Positions 1 through 13,881 of a DNA stretch of 64,000 nt are shown here, in pieces. Made by a program: the position numbers and the translations under genes. The notes under the pieces are model-generated. The model was not told where the DNA came from. It made no database searches and worked only from the letters and a program-made list of their open reading frames with translations. The DNA lies in the NCBI RefSeq assembly GCF_030253575.1, contig NC_080568.1, positions 34,963,501-35,027,500 of the forward strand, read 5' to 3'. The stretch is from Rhododendron vialii. Its lineage: Eukaryota; Streptophyta; Magnoliopsida; Ericales; Ericaceae. The stretch's first letter is position 1, and every line of letters starts with the position of its first letter.

Positions 1-1012
1 CATCACAGGCAAGTGAAGCATATTTACTTCAAAATTCTAATGAGGCTGGTAACTGATTACAATGTTGCCAAAACTCAAACTCAATATCTATAAACAGGTT
101 GGCAAAAACATATCATGCTCCTCTAATATTGTATCAAACAAGAAGATAGATGCAACACAGTGGGATAACACGAGAAAACAAACAAAACTGAAAGGAATTA
201 AATCTGACTTTGTAGAGACAACCTAGCTGCTGCCAGTGGATAGAGTAGTTGGACACTCCTCTCCATCAATAAACTGCCTTAGGCACTACTATGCTAAACA
301 GAATTCAGCTTTTATTGTGATCCCGTCCTGACTCTTGTAGGTTGACATTTCAACACCCAACAAAGATGTTTTCACTATCGTCCTGGGACAACTTGGAATA
401 GATGACACAGTGACGGTCCTCCACATAGGCAGTCAATGACCACTAGGTTCATGTGACCTACTTGAGCAAACAAACAACCACCTCAAGAGTTAAGATCAAT
501 CGTCTTGGAATGGTGGAGAAAATTCACGTTACTGCAACAGTGGCGGACCAACAAAATTTAACTGTGGAGTTAAGTATGAGCTAACTACCCATGGTTTAAC
601 GTCGTCAGTCCATTAGATTTACTAGAAGTCCAGAAGTAAAGCATCCCATTCCTACGTAAAGTATCCAGATAGGCATCACTTTCACAACTTGATTTAGTAG
701 CCCTTTCTTTCTTTTTGCTTTAGTTTAGTGCACTTATTTGTCCACCTGCAACTAGGGTAGAAGAGAATAAATTTTTTCCATAAAATTGAATGAAGTTATG
801 GGCAACCAAAAGCACTAACCATAAACTTAATAAATAACAATTTTCACTTATTTGCATACCAGTGACAAATTTCTTCTGAAACGAATGATAGCTGCTGCTT
901 ATACAACAAAACCCCAAATGTAAACTAATTGAACATGTCTAGTGCATTTGAGCAGGAATCCCAACAAACTATAAGGCAAAGAGGGAATAGCCGCAAGCGC
1001 CCGAAAAAATAC

Positions 1013-4000
1013 CTGGCAACTGCAATATCCCTAGCTTCAGCAGAGAAAAGCCCAGAGACAGCTTTTGGAACACCTAAAAATGGTCCACCAATGTTCATTA
1101 CTGCCTTTATGTGTCTAGCGCACCAATCTGGTCCACCCCCACCGCCCATAGGAGCTGGTGCTTCCACCCACTTCATAAAATGGAGAAAGTACAAAACACC
1201 CATGGAATGCGGAATAATGACGGCCTTATTCCCGCCATTCGTAGCAACCATCAGCTCAATATTACTTTTTATGCGGCTTAGTGTTTGATCCCGCACCTGA
1301 TCAATTGTGACCAAATTAATTGGATTCCGCGATAAAAAACAACGTGCATAGTCCACCAATAATTAATGACGCGAAAGGGGTATTTTACATAGGACTCTAC
1401 ATGATTAATTATGATGCTCAAGAAGTAAAAAGAGTACCTCTGTGTTTTGAAATGAAATTCTCCAGTCATATGCAGCCATGTACATCGATTTCTCCTCGTA
1501 TCCAATTCGAGCCAAATTAGCAATCAGAACTGCCCAAACAAAGTATCCTGGAGCAAAGTAATCTGCAGCCACAAGTCCGCTAACAGGCCTGACCCTTATA
1601 CCAGGAGGGTCCAGCCCAGTTTCATTGTCTAATGACATGTGTTCCACCCAGCATAAAGGCCTGTAAAACATCAAACCAAGAAAGCTCGTTAAGTTCCCAC
1701 AACCACGAGCAACTTTTCAAAAGCCAAGGCTAGATTGCCAAAGGAGACAAAAAAAACAAATTCAGCACGTTCAAAGCAAGCATCCAAACTAGTTGAAAGC
1801 ACAAATGTTCATTATAAGTCAAAACGTATGGGACACAAACTCATTGTTAAAACCATGCAGTCAGGACTGCGAATCACGCACCTGAACAATGCTTGAAGAC
1901 ATTTTTTTTTTTTGTTTCTTCTCAAAATTTGTCTATCAATATGCTTTTAATGGCAATTCAAAGCAGCAAAGAAATCCACAATAATATGAACCCTTAAAAG
2001 GATTCTATAACGAAAACAACCCATATAAGTGCGATAAACATTTATCAGGAAAAACCGTTGACATGCTTACGAGTATATCTTCCATGTATAAACATAAAAG
2101 ACAAGCAAAGCATGTTTACCTAAACTGAAAAAGATAAGTCTAACAAACACGAGCTTAACTTTAAAAAGCCTTTATAAAGCAAAATTAATTGATTCCTAAA
2201 ACAGAAAAGTTATCAATAACTGAGAGTCTCGATGGGTTAGCACTTACCAAAAGATGAACAAGTGAAAATTATGGTTCCTTGCAGTTAAACAGGTGTTTAT
2301 AGCCCTTTGTTTAGTGAGGGTATTTCCTAAGAAGGTTACTTCACTTAGTTCCAACCACCAAACAAGAAATTGATTCTAAAGCACAAAACTACATACAGAC
2401 AATAGAAAAGATATATCCTACAGTATCTGCTATCCTGACTGCCAATCGCGGCAACCAAAAACAAGGAAGTGAGTACAGATCCTCACAAACAGGCTCGCAA
2501 AACCTTTTCACTTTCACTAGAAGTGAGTGCATGTAATAAATTTGCTTTCACCAACTCTTCTAGTACCTACCTGCTACAAGGAAAAAACAAAAACAAGCTC
2601 CATATCCAAACACGCTGTCAGCTAAACCTTTTCACCGGATAAGTCAATAAATATCCAACTGATCATATTACCAACCAAATGTAGTACCAAAAGCCCGTAA
2701 AATAGATCCCTGTAGTTTCATCAAACAACTACAATAAAGCATCTAACTCAAAACCGAAAGATAATTAAAGACTGCCCAAGTCCATCTACAACTTTCGGAG
2801 GAGATAATCAATTCACAAACACTTCACACTAGTGATCCCAACTCACACGTGGAGAAGTAAACAACGGATACAAACCTACAGATTATGATAAGCAATAAAG
2901 TGAACGAAACAAACAAAGAGGGATTCATAATCAATTTAGGCTATGTTTGGATCCCCGTAATCTCAAGTAAGAATGAGAAATTAATTACCAAGAATCAAAT
3001 TCCTAGAAACTCAATACATAAATAATTCCATTCCAATTGTTGGATTAGCTCAGTAACACTGTCTTGGATTTGTCTTGGAAATTTGTTACAGTCAACTTCA
3101 ACATTTTGTATGGATTGAATCAAGAATCTAACCATACCATGGGAGAGGAGAGGAATAAGATTTCCAGTTAGTTTTTTTCTTTCTTTTGCCCAAGCGGTAT
3201 AAATTAGTGGGGGTTAGGGGGATAGTAAGTTACTCCACATGGGGTCAAAGGTTGTCCATAGCCTTGAACCACAAACACCCCTGACGGGGATCAAACCCTG
3301 GCCTCTCACAATGGAAGGACCAAGAAATACCATTGCACTACAAGGCCTTTGGCAGATTTCCAGTTAGTTTGAAATTTTGATTTCTGGGCATGTTCCATTA
3401 GAAATCACATCACTATTCCAGTATGTCCCAACTCCAAACATAAGAATGTTGGAGATATGACATTACATTCTCAACCCTACTCAAGATTCATGCTATTCAA
3501 ACTCTGCCTATGAGAATCTTGTCGGAAAACATCCAACATACCATGTTAAAACATACAATTCAATACCAATTTGCCATTGAAAAGACCACTCAGGCTAATA
3601 TGGGTTCAGAGTCCGATAACTAACCCATGTGTGACAAGCTCAAATATAAACATTTTGAGGAAAGTGGGGGGAAAATGAGATGAAAATAAGAGGGAAATTT
3701 ACTATTCATAATTCTAGATACTTCTATTTTCTCTCCTCTATCTCTCCAAACCAAACAATGGGGTAGAATTTTTTTTTAGTTTTCCCTTCCTTTCCACAAG
3801 TTACAAACAAAGCATTAACATAACAGAAACAATAACAAAATCCAAACGGTACCTCTTGTAAACTTCCCCAAAAGTCCCACCCCAAAGCCGCTTCCGAAAC
3901 AACCCCTCAGCACACTGGTGCCCTTCCCACAGCTCCAGCCCACCAGTGACAATACCGGGCACAAACACCACCGGATGCTTCGCCCTCAACCCTTCCTTGA

Positions 4001-4310
4001 GCAACTTCACCCCCGGTGGGTCCGGCAACGGCCCCGTTATCGCCTCGGTCACGTACTGCGGAAACGACGCCGGCATGGCGTTGTACAGAAACAAAAGGAA
4101 CCACCACACGGTGCACACGCACCCGACGAACCAGCAGCAGCTGTCCACGCACGACCATTTGTTCTTGCTCTTGGCCTTTTTCGCCTTCTTCGCATTTACC
4201 TTCTTCGTGTTGTTCTTGTCCTCTTCTTCTTCTTTTTCGTCTGGTGTTGGATTTGAGGTGGTCGGATTGTTGTCGTTTTCTGATGCCTTTTTCCGTCGAA
4301 ATAAAGGCAT
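1013..4310 (-). CDS. PDAT1: Phospholipid:diacylglycerol acyltransferase 1 (PDAT), 5' half
   Basis: PDAT moves an acyl group from the sn-2 position of a phospholipid to diacylglycerol, making triacylglycerol at the ER. Three coding exons are visible: 3853-4310, 1438-1660 and 1013-1296, giving about 321 residues of a family length near 670. All junctions are GT-AG and in phase. The start at 4310 (MPLFRRKK) matches the family start; an upstream in-frame Met at 4355 is less likely. Residues 1-50 are charged and Lys/Glu-rich, and residues 60-78 form one transmembrane segment (WFVGCVCTVWWFLLFLYNAM). The LCAT-type domain follows with the motif PGIVTGGLELWEG and the nucleophile Ser258 in PHSMG. Exon 3 ends at VAVAR, a normal family junction; the exons with the Asp and His of the triad lie beyond position 1. 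Intron 1 is about 2.2 kb and carries a SINE. Family assignment is secure; PDAT1 rather than PDAT2 is by overall similarity. Confidence 0.95.
3158..3370 (-). mobile_element. tRNA-derived SINE in PDAT intron 1
   Basis: A 179-bp insert (3175-3353) is flanked by a perfect 17-bp target-site duplication, AGATTTCCAGTTAGTTT, at 3158-3174 and 3354-3370. Read on the minus strand it has an A-box-like TAGTGCAATGG, a B-box-like GGTTTGATCCC and an A-rich tail at 3175-3190. These are the hallmarks of a tRNA-derived SINE. A related copy lies at 58877-59063; both share TATGGACAACCT and CTAACCCC. Confidence 0.85.
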
Positions 4311-4640
4311 CTTCTTCCGCTGATGGATTAATAAGGCGGCGTCGGTGGCTACCACACCCGAAAATTCTCAAAAAAAATCTCGTATTACAGGAAATTACTC
4401 GTAAAATAATTGTGGAATTCGACAGATCTCTCACTTCTAAATTGGATTACTGTATCCCTCCTTGCTCGTCCCAGGCTTCAATTCACCATTTCCTGTCGCC
4501 AGAAATGGAGGAAATGTGGAGAGAGAGAGAGAGAGAGAGAGGAGCCTTGGGTAGTTGGGTAAATTGGGATTGGATTGGGCGATGCGGGAGCTGTGTGGGG
4601 GTCCTCTCCCTGTGGCGACGAATCTAGATTCTCTGGAAAC
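4311..4640 (-). promoter_or_regulatory. 5'UTR and proximal promoter of PDAT
   Basis: This is the stretch upstream of the PDAT start codon. It contains a (GA)n run at about 4519-4541, on the minus strand a CT-rich leader of the type common in plant 5'UTRs. I found no convincing TATA box. The extent of the UTR is inferred. Confidence 0.4.
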
Positions 4641-6470
4641 GTTACGAACGATTCGTTAACGGACGGTTGGTCGAGTTAGAGCGCGAAACGTTATCGTAAA
4701 CCGACGGTTGGAATTTTTTGGTAGTATATATTGAACTGTAGTAGAAGTAATTGGTGGGATTTTGTCATTCTAAACTCTGACAATAATGGTCTGATTAAAG
4801 TTTTGATGAAAAAAAAAAAAAAGAAAAGAAAAGAAAAAGAAAAAGAAAAAGGAAAATTGAATGGGATGGATTTATTGGGGTGCAAACGAGCCCACGGTCA
4901 AACCAAGGTGTTCAGTGTGATCGTGCTTGGTTTGTTTAAACTTTAGCTTGCTTGGCGCTTGCTGCACTCAGGAATTTCCAGTAAGTCATCTATCGTGACC
5001 ATCGATCAACCTGATTTCCAAACTAGAAGAAATTCACAAAAGTGCGACTTGTGAAGACGTTCAAAAAGGTCGAACTCCAGCCATTCTCCTTATGGAAACC
5101 GCTTGCCACCGGAACAGGTTGCCCTTTCATTTTACTTTGGCGGTAGATCAAAATAGGGGCAACAAAACCACCCTACAACGATTACATTCCCGGATAGCAT
5201 TATTGGATTAACGGACACCACAAGACAAAGTAGCACGTTCATGTTTGGATTGCACCTCAATCATAAACTCTAGCTCGATTATTACTTACAAAAAAAAACT
5301 TATCTCAGTTTATGTATTAAACGAGTCTCTATAAACGGGTCAATCTCATACGAAGCTGAGCAAAACCCGTTTTAGTTTATACAATCTATGCTTAACATAC
5401 AGGGATAAGCCTCATATTAGACGAGATGTTCCTTGAGAGGCCGTTGGAAGCTCAAGCCCACCAATGAGCAGCCTAGTTCATCTTCTTCACAGCACCACCC
5501 TCTAAACTCCCCATCTCATCTCCCGAAACCTTAGCTCTGAAAATACTAAGCTTTACTACTAGTTTCGGCCTTGCTGCCTTGCGTAAAAAGCCTCAATTAG
5601 GCCCAATTTCTCCCATGCAGTTGGGCCACTTTGAAGAAATGCAAGCCAATTTTGATTGTTACTCTTTCACTAGTAATTGTAATTTTTGAAGAACTACGAC
5701 AAGAAAGACCAAAGGCACGTTAGCCAATTATTGGTTGTCTTCACATCCAACTTCTCTATTGCCAACTAAAATCTAAAATTCGAAAGAATAACATTTTCAA
5801 ACATCTCTCCCTACTTCTCTATTGCCCACCAATTATTGGTTGTCTTCCAATTTTGTTTCCACTTTCAATTTCGTCCTTTTTGCTAACTTTTTCTTTTGGT
5901 TATCTTCCATTTTTGTTTCCACTTTCCACTCTCTTTTTTCCCCACTTTCAACTTCTTCGTTTCCATTTTTTTTCCCTCACTTTCAACTTCAGCCTACTCT
6001 ACACGACTACATCCGTCTTATTACTCCTTCAATATCTATCTCCCAGACATCTCATCTAACATCACAAAACATGTGCGATGCGGATACCAACTGCAAAAAA
6101 AAAGGGGAGGGCATGATATTTTTGCAGTTTTTTTGAACTAGCTAGAGAGCTGCCGAGGGGTTTTTTATTTTTCCTCTTCTCTTTTATTTCTTTTATTTTC
6201 CTGTTTCTTAAAATGGTTGTAGGGTTTTACCCTTTTAGTTATGCAGAGAGAACAGCGTACTCATTTGCAAGCTCCAAATATTTAGAAGGGAACAAGTGTA
6301 ATTACTCAACTCAAGTCAACCAACGTCAAAAAGGGGGTGCAAATAGAGAATAGAAAGAAAAAAGCAAGCAAAATACCATAATCAAGGACTTTCCAAAAAG
6401 ACCCAAATCGTAATTATTACTTCAATCCCACCCCCAACAGGCTAAATACGATTTCAAAACCCTCGCTCCC
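4641..6470. other. Intergenic region between divergent PDAT and GIP1-like genes
   Basis: About 1.8 kb without a recognisable gene. It contains an A-rich/GAAAAA-type low-complexity tract (4809-4855) and pyrimidine-rich stretches (5820-6000) whose open frames are compositionally biased and resemble no known protein. Both neighbours point away from it, so it must hold both promoters. Confidence 0.6.
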
Positions 6471-6662
6471 AAATCCCTCTCTCTCGCGGCCGTTCTGCTT
6501 CTCTCTCCTCTTTCCCTCCTCACCCCAATGCGAAGTCCCTCATTCGCTTCACTCCCACTCCCAACCCTAACAAGAACTCTTTTTTAGGGTTTGATCATCC
6601 CTTTTCGCTCTGTACGTATCTATATATTCCTTCGATACACTCCGTGCGATTCTTGATTGGAG
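6471..6662 (+). promoter_or_regulatory. 5'UTR and core promoter of the GIP1-like gene
   Basis: A pyrimidine-rich stretch (about 6473-6520) followed by a leader runs up to the ATG at 6663. This is a typical plant 5'UTR composition. The transcription start is not determinable from sequence. Confidence 0.4.
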
Positions 6663-9600
6663 ATGGTGGCCGGCTCGAGAATCGATAGTGGGACCCAGAT
6701 TCTCTCGGCTAGCGTACGGAAAACCATTCAATCGATCAAAGAAATCGTGGGAAACCACTCGGATGCTGAGATTTATGCTACCCTTAAAGAAACCAACATG
6801 GATCCTAACGAGACTACGCAGAAGTTGTTGAACCAGGGTTTGCTTCGTTTCTACTTATTTTGTTTTAACTCTTTCCCAAATTGGTTGCTTTGCACAGTGT
6901 AAGACGTGGTTTTTTTTTTGTTTCTTTTGTTTATATTAGGAATATTTCCTAATCAAAGTAGGCAAGAAAATTGTTAGTCTTTATTTTTCCTACCCACTTT
7001 TTTTTCTTTTTCATGTAGGATTAGAGCTAGTTATTGAAAGCACTTAACATGGTTGGTGATGTGAGGGATTATGTGACATTGTTCCATGGGTTAGTTTAGC
7101 TAGACTCCCAGTGCTCACTAAATGTACCAGCTAAATGGGCAAAAGGCAAAATGCAAAGCCAACTGCCTAGCCAATTGGAGTTAGGGCTGCTACAAGAACC
7201 AAGCTACTTGAGTTCGAGCTTGTGTTTGCTTGTTAAAAACTCGTTCAGGATTGGTTCATTACGTAAAAAATCAAGCTTGGCTGTTTTGTTTGAAGCTCGT
7301 TAAAGTTTCAAACCAAGTTCGAACAAGTTAGTACTCGACGACTCGTCTCGTTCAGCTTATGATGTATAAAAATATCAAGATAGTTTGGTTCGATTGAAGC
7401 TTATTTGAGATTGACTTGTCTCGTAAACAAGCTTAGGTTTAAACTTATTTTGAAAGTAAATTAAGTTTTCTAACCAAGCTTGATCAACCACCTGCTCAGC
7501 TCGTTTATCTCCTCTAATTGGAGTTGTCAGGAGAGGGCATGCCTAGCTAGTTTTACTAACAGAACTTATTTGCCCAACTCCTTTGGAGTTCTACTTATTT
7601 TGCCATATATGTGATGTATTCTACTGAAACATAGATGATTTTGTTACGTTTTGTGTACATGATGTTGAAGCTAACATTTTTATTATAGAGGGCGGAGGTG
7701 GTAGCACTTGATTTTGATCAATGGCCAACTGGTCGGGTTGGTGTATATGGTTTGGTGAATGTGTTATGCTTATGCCTGTGCAGACTGTAAACTGGCTCTG
7801 CTTAGGGTTGGCGTCAGAGTTGGATTTTTCTGTGAATGTTGGGCAGGTGCCATGGCAGAGCTCAAACTACACGAACTAGTTCCATAAATAATAGGAAGGA
7901 GATGAAGGGGACAGATAGAGCTGTTCGGGATGTTGTAAATTTCTGTAAAAAGGAGAGAGTTGGTGGAAGGGAATTGGAAAACACTGTGGAAAACATACAA
8001 GATATGGATATTTTCCTTACAGTTAGGTTTTCCACGGACCCCCATCCAGTATTGGGAAGTTGGAAACATAGTCATGCGTTGTCCTCTTGTTCTTTTCCTG
8101 TAGGTTGGGACTAAGTATGTCCTTGCCTCTTTTGGGAATGGAATATCCTCTTTCGGCTGAGGGAGTTGGGTTTTTTCTTTTTCCATTTTATCAATAATTT
8201 GCCCTCAATTGTCCGATTTAGATAAATTGCCAATAAGATACCTTCATGTGGTATGCCATGCAAGAATGAATTGGCCATTCGATCCAATGGTATAGAAAGC
8301 CTTGAAACTGGCTCAACGGGCCAAACAATGTGATTTACTAAAACCTCTTCTACGTCAAGGGCTTCCCCTTCTTCAAGCACTGACTCATAGCTTGAAATTA
8401 TGGGGAGTTGGTGAAAGTTAGGACCAACGAATTACAGGAGATAGGGAAACTAGTTGTTGTGGCTTTATAATGAGTGACCAAGGGGTTTCTTATCTATTTG
8501 CTCTTGTTTGTAGCTCTCTTGTTCATTTGAAGGCCCTAAATGTTCTCAAAATTCAAGTTTGGACAAGTTTTAGTATGATCATTGAATTTAAATATGATCA
8601 GAAACTGGGTTCATACGTTCTAGAAAGTGGATTCTAATGTATCTAAATAGATCTAGTGAGTTTTATCCAAGGTGTGCGACTGGTTTTAGAAACTGCATGG
8701 TTTGCTTGTTTTTTCTTCGTGTCATTGTGATTAAGTTATAATTCTATCGTTTCTCACAGGCTCTCCTCTTTGATTAGGTTTTGCTTCTTGGAGTCTTGTT
8801 TGTTTGTTTTCTGATACATTTGGTTGCTTTTGGGTTCTGTTCTTACGCTTAAATGTGTTTACAAAACACTCACTGTGCATATTCTTGTTTTTTTTTTTTG
8901 CCCAGATCCATTTCATGAGGTGAGGAGAAAAAAAGACAGGAAGAAAGAGGTATGGTGGTGTGTATATCGTTGTACTTTTTGCTGATTGCTTGTGCAGTAT
9001 ACTGAAGAACTGTCATTGGTCTTTGCATATCCTACTTTTCATTATGTGAACTATTTGAAGTTTTTTTTAAGAAAAAAAATTACAAGAGTTGTATTTTAGA
9101 GGAAATTTTGTCTTCAATTAAATGTCGGTTTACAATCAGATTTGCATATTGTCTCAGAATACAGGGTATAAGGGTTTGGCAGAGGCAAGGAAATATGGTG
9201 AGCATGAAGGTCAAGGAATTAAATCCTACACTCCTGATCGTGGTGGTCAAAGAGGAGGATATAATGGTAATGTTGCTTCTGGCGAGCATGACGGTCAAGG
9301 AATTAAACCCTACACTCCTGATCGTGGTGGTCAAAGAGGAGGATACAATCGTAATGTTGCTTCTGGTAATGCACAATCACGCGGTATTTCTATTTGTTTT
9401 ATCCCCGTATTTATTTAATATTCAGAGCACTTACAAATGGGTTGTTTTTGCCATTGTTATTCCTTTCCATTGGTTTAGGTTGCTTGTTCAGTTGATTTGG
9501 CGGAAGTATGAAAGCCTCCTTAGAAGCCTTTTATTATTATGCCTTTTACCTAATTACCTAACTTTCTAATGGCCGTTGGTATTAGGTTTTTGTAGTGGTA

Positions 9601-12600
9601 GAAGTGCTGTCTACTATAAGATACATGAGCAGACATATTGTTTGTCCAACCCGTAGTTCTTCTTTTCTTCCTTCTTCCCTGGAGGAAACCAGAAACAATC
9701 TTAGTGGTGGAATGTGGAGAGTGTTGACTACTAAAAATTTGATAATCTCTGTAGTTACTGATACCAGGTGTTAGTATTCTTATGCTAGAAATTTTGTAGT
9801 TTGTTGTTCCATTCATCGTTAGTATCCGGCATCCCCAATCATGATCAGCTTGCTTTTTACTATTCTCTTTCCACAGCTCTTTAGTTTCCAGATATTGGTG
9901 CTTTACATTGTGTTGTTCCATTCATTGCTGTTTTTGGTGGATGAACGGTTACCTATTATTGCTTTCAATGTTGATTAACTATGTATCACGATATTTTTAA
10001 TTTTATGGAATTCTACTTACTATAGGGGGAAACCGGGAGTTTCGGATTGTGAAAGACAACAGAGTTAATCATAATGTCAATAGAGAGATGAAGCCTCCTA
10101 CCTCACAATGTTCGACATCCACCAGTCAGCAAGGGAGCTCGCATGTTTCTGAGAAGGGGTATGTTTGTGTGACCGTTATAGGATTTTGTTATTCTGTTTG
10201 TTTCTCTTTCCCCGTTTGTCAATTTCCGCAATCCTTTGATTTTGTTGGAATTGAGATTTTAGACCCATTTAATCAGACCTTTCTAGATTTCCGAACTACA
10301 TGTTTCATTATTATACCTTGGTCATCCATCCTCTTCCCCAAGGTGTATGACTAATACTTACCTATGAGCTTTACAGTTTATGGGGGATGCAAGTTTTTCT
10401 TCAACTTCCTAAATCTTCTTTCATGTGAACTGCATATTTTCCCCTTTGTTGGAATAACATTTTCTGAGGCTCAACTTTGGATTATTCCATGTCCAGTTTG
10501 CAGTTTCTTAGTAGCAGAGAAGTCCCTATGATTACTGTATTTTCCTTTGCTTCCCTTGCATGCAAAATATTCTGTTCTCTCTAAAGTTGTTTTGCATTTG
10601 TACGCGGTTATAGAAGTTTAAATTGCTCTATTGCCACCAAAGTGGCCTTTAATCAACACACTGCTGTTATTTCAAGAAAGATTGCAACTTTCCTTATGTA
10701 GTTTTTCTGGTGGGGAAAGATTTTTGCGCTTCATATTTTTATAAATGCACTCCAAAAGTTGTCTTTGAGTGCTTCACATTACACACAGACGCACACGAAA
10801 AAAGCACTAGAAGACAAACTTTGAAGTGCACTTGTAAAGAATGGATTACAAAATCTTTTCTGGTCTCTAATTGAGGAAGTGGCTCTCTTGGTTCTTGTCC
10901 TTTACTCTGTAGTTGGGGGGTTATATTTTGTAGAACAAGACTACTGAATTATATTTTTGTCGATTACGCCTCAGATTTCTGTTTTTTCTTATTTACTTCT
11001 TTGGCTTATTCTATGGCTCCTTTTTCCTAGCAAAGGATGTCTTAAAGCCAATCTCCCCTTTTGGAACTTCTGCACATGTTAACAGTTACAGGATAAACAT
11101 TTTGACCCGTGGCCTTGTCAACAGTTCACTTGGGACATCTAACAATCAAAAGTCGTCTGGTGGGCGCCATTCATCTCAAGCTTCTGTTTTGTCGGCTGTT
11201 TCATACCCAAAGCAATCTACTAATTCAAGTGGAATCATCGGGAAAGAAGTACGGGAGGAAAGGCGGGCAGCAGTCCCAACTACTGTTTCACAGGTGGAAG
11301 CATCTAAGCCAAATGATGTGCTGGCATCAAACCACTTGGTGGTAGGAGTGTCATCTTCATCAGATCCTGTCCACGTCCCATCTGCTGACTCTAGATCAGC
11401 TGCTACTGTTGGTGCCATTAGGCGTGGATTTGGGGCAGTAGGTGTTCGGCGTCAATATACTGAAAATTCAGTGAAACCATCATCTGCACATAGCACTTCT
11501 GTCTCCACTGCACATCTGGGAAAGGATGGTGGTACCTCTTCAAAAGATTTGTCTCGACCTTTTACTGCTATTTCTAAAAGTGATCATTCCAATCAAACTG
11601 CTTTATCTGAATCTGTTGGTCCTGGGAGAACTTTCTCAACCAATCAGTATAATAGCAGACCACATCAACAAGTTGTGGCTCATCAGAAAGGTAGACTCAT
11701 TGAACTTGAAATGTCATTGTAGACTGGTTGTTTCAAACGAATACTCTGTGAAGGGTTGTACTTTCAGTCAAAAAGAGTTGTGAACAAGTTTTAAAGTACC
11801 TTTGTACGTTTCTTATATTTATGAAGTTTATTGGGGGATTGTTATCTCCTTGACATTTGTTCATAGTTCCCACTGATACTTTTGGGCAGATGGCAACAAA
11901 TCAAAAAGGGATATACGTTATCGAGAATGGGTCCCACTACTTTGAAATGCATATATCTCGATTTTTAACTAACATGATGACTACTACTCTGTTTACATGT
12001 TTCGTGTGATTGGGGTGGGATGGCTGCCTGGACTAGGAAAATGCACCATAACCAATAAGTTAACCCATCTTATTCATGCTTCAACCATTTGTAAATTGCA
12101 ATAGTAGCCCACCGTTGTTGCTACTTGGATCATTGATCGAACTGTTTGTGCTAAAAATATTGAGATGCAACATTTTTAACCTTTCTTTTAGGCTTCTAAT
12201 CTTTTTGACGTACTTAGAATGAACATTTTTTTTGCAGCTTCCCAGCCTAATAAGGAGTGGAAACCAAAGTCGAGCAAAACGTCAAGCCTCAACGGTCCTG
12301 GAGTTATTGGAACACCTGCAAAAGCAAAACCTGTTTCAAATACTCCTGATAATTCCAAGGGCTTGGAAATAGATGCAGCTCAGGTGCAAGAAAAGCTGTC
12401 ACAAGAAAACAGTTTTGAGAATCAGAATGTGATCATTGCAGAGCATATTCGAGTGACTGAGTCTGACCGCTTTGGTCTGACCTTTGGCAGCTTTGGAACA
12501 AATTTTGACTCCTTCAGGAACTTTGTATCCGAGTCCCATGCAGTTGGAAATGCTGAATATTCTTCTGCAGAACCTTCCGCAAGGTAGGTTCATTATAGTA

Positions 12601-13798
12601 TGATGATGTTAGAACTTTAGGACCGGGCAATTACTACAACTCCAGAATTATCTGATTGGTATTCGTGTTCCCACTAGTTTTCCTGTTTACTATATGGTAT
12701 TGTGTATTATTTGCATGCCTATTAGTTGTCCATACGGTCATCATTATGATTATCATGTTGGAAATAGATAAAAGTTTAGGCTGTAGGGACATGGTTTGGC
12801 ACGATGACTGAACATGCAAAAGGAAAAACTTATTTCAAATCTATATGGTTTTCCTTCAAACATAAAGTTATTTTTGCTCCAGATGTGTACCTATCGCGTA
12901 TATATTTTGTAATTCATTGGAAATCCAAATTGCCTTCAAGTTTTATAGTGTGAGGAGGATCCATGTTGAACTTCAACTTTCCGTGCTAAATGATAATGTT
13001 TTTGGCAGTTTGTCAACCTCAGCCCCAGAGTCATCCAGTGGTGAAACTTCTGCGAGCAAGCATGTAGATTTACCCGATGATCAAGTTCGGAATTCTGATT
13101 CCAGTTCTCCAGCATCGGGTGCTGTACCTGAACATCAGCTTCTTGTTAACAAGGAGTCCTCAAGTCCCCAGAATTTGGACAGTTATGCCGAAATTGGGTT
13201 GGTTCGTAGCGACAGCCCTTCCTACCCTCCTTCGGAGTCACAACAGCAGATAGATACTCCGGAATTACCAAATTTTTCGGTGAGTCAGGTATTAACAGTT
13301 GCTATATCACACTTATGAATATGGCTGTGGAGCTGTTGTTTGGTTTGACTTTTCATATTTAGTAAAATCTTGTTTCTCCCAAATGGAAGGGAGTTCAACT
13401 CTCTGGAATATCTGTTCTTTCACTTCTGATAAGATATCCTGATTTCTTTTTGTTTTGGAAGCAGGCGTACGATGCTCATACTGATTACGATATCCGGTAT
13501 ATCAGACCAACAATGGATGAGACTATCAGGGGTGGTCAGGGTCTACCATTTCCTCAAGAGGTAAAATTGAATACTGTGCAACTCTCGGATAAGTCAAGAC
13601 ATGCATGCGCCCCTTCTCTTTTGTATGAAACATCCTTATCTGTTACTGTGATATTGTGCACCATGTCATTAGCTGCTCATCAAGCTTTTTACGAGATTGC
13701 AAACCAAGGAATATTTACTTATATGGACATGTTTGTTCTAAGAGCATCTGCAATTGATAATGCATTCTCTTTCCGAAACCGTTGTTTGGCAAGGTCTC

Positions 13799-13881
<83 letters not shown>

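Noticed and set aside
1..1012. Search for further PDAT exons at the left edge
   Set aside because: No frame matching the next expected PDAT segment was found; the stretch reads as intron 3, so the remaining exons lie outside the window.
929..1288. Plus-strand frame of 119 codons
   Set aside because: It is antisense to PDAT exon 3, whose protein is conserved on the minus strand.
4016..4627. Plus-strand frame of 203 codons over PDAT exon 1
   Set aside because: Antisense shadow with Arg/Ser/Pro-biased composition; the minus strand encodes the recognised PDAT N-terminus.
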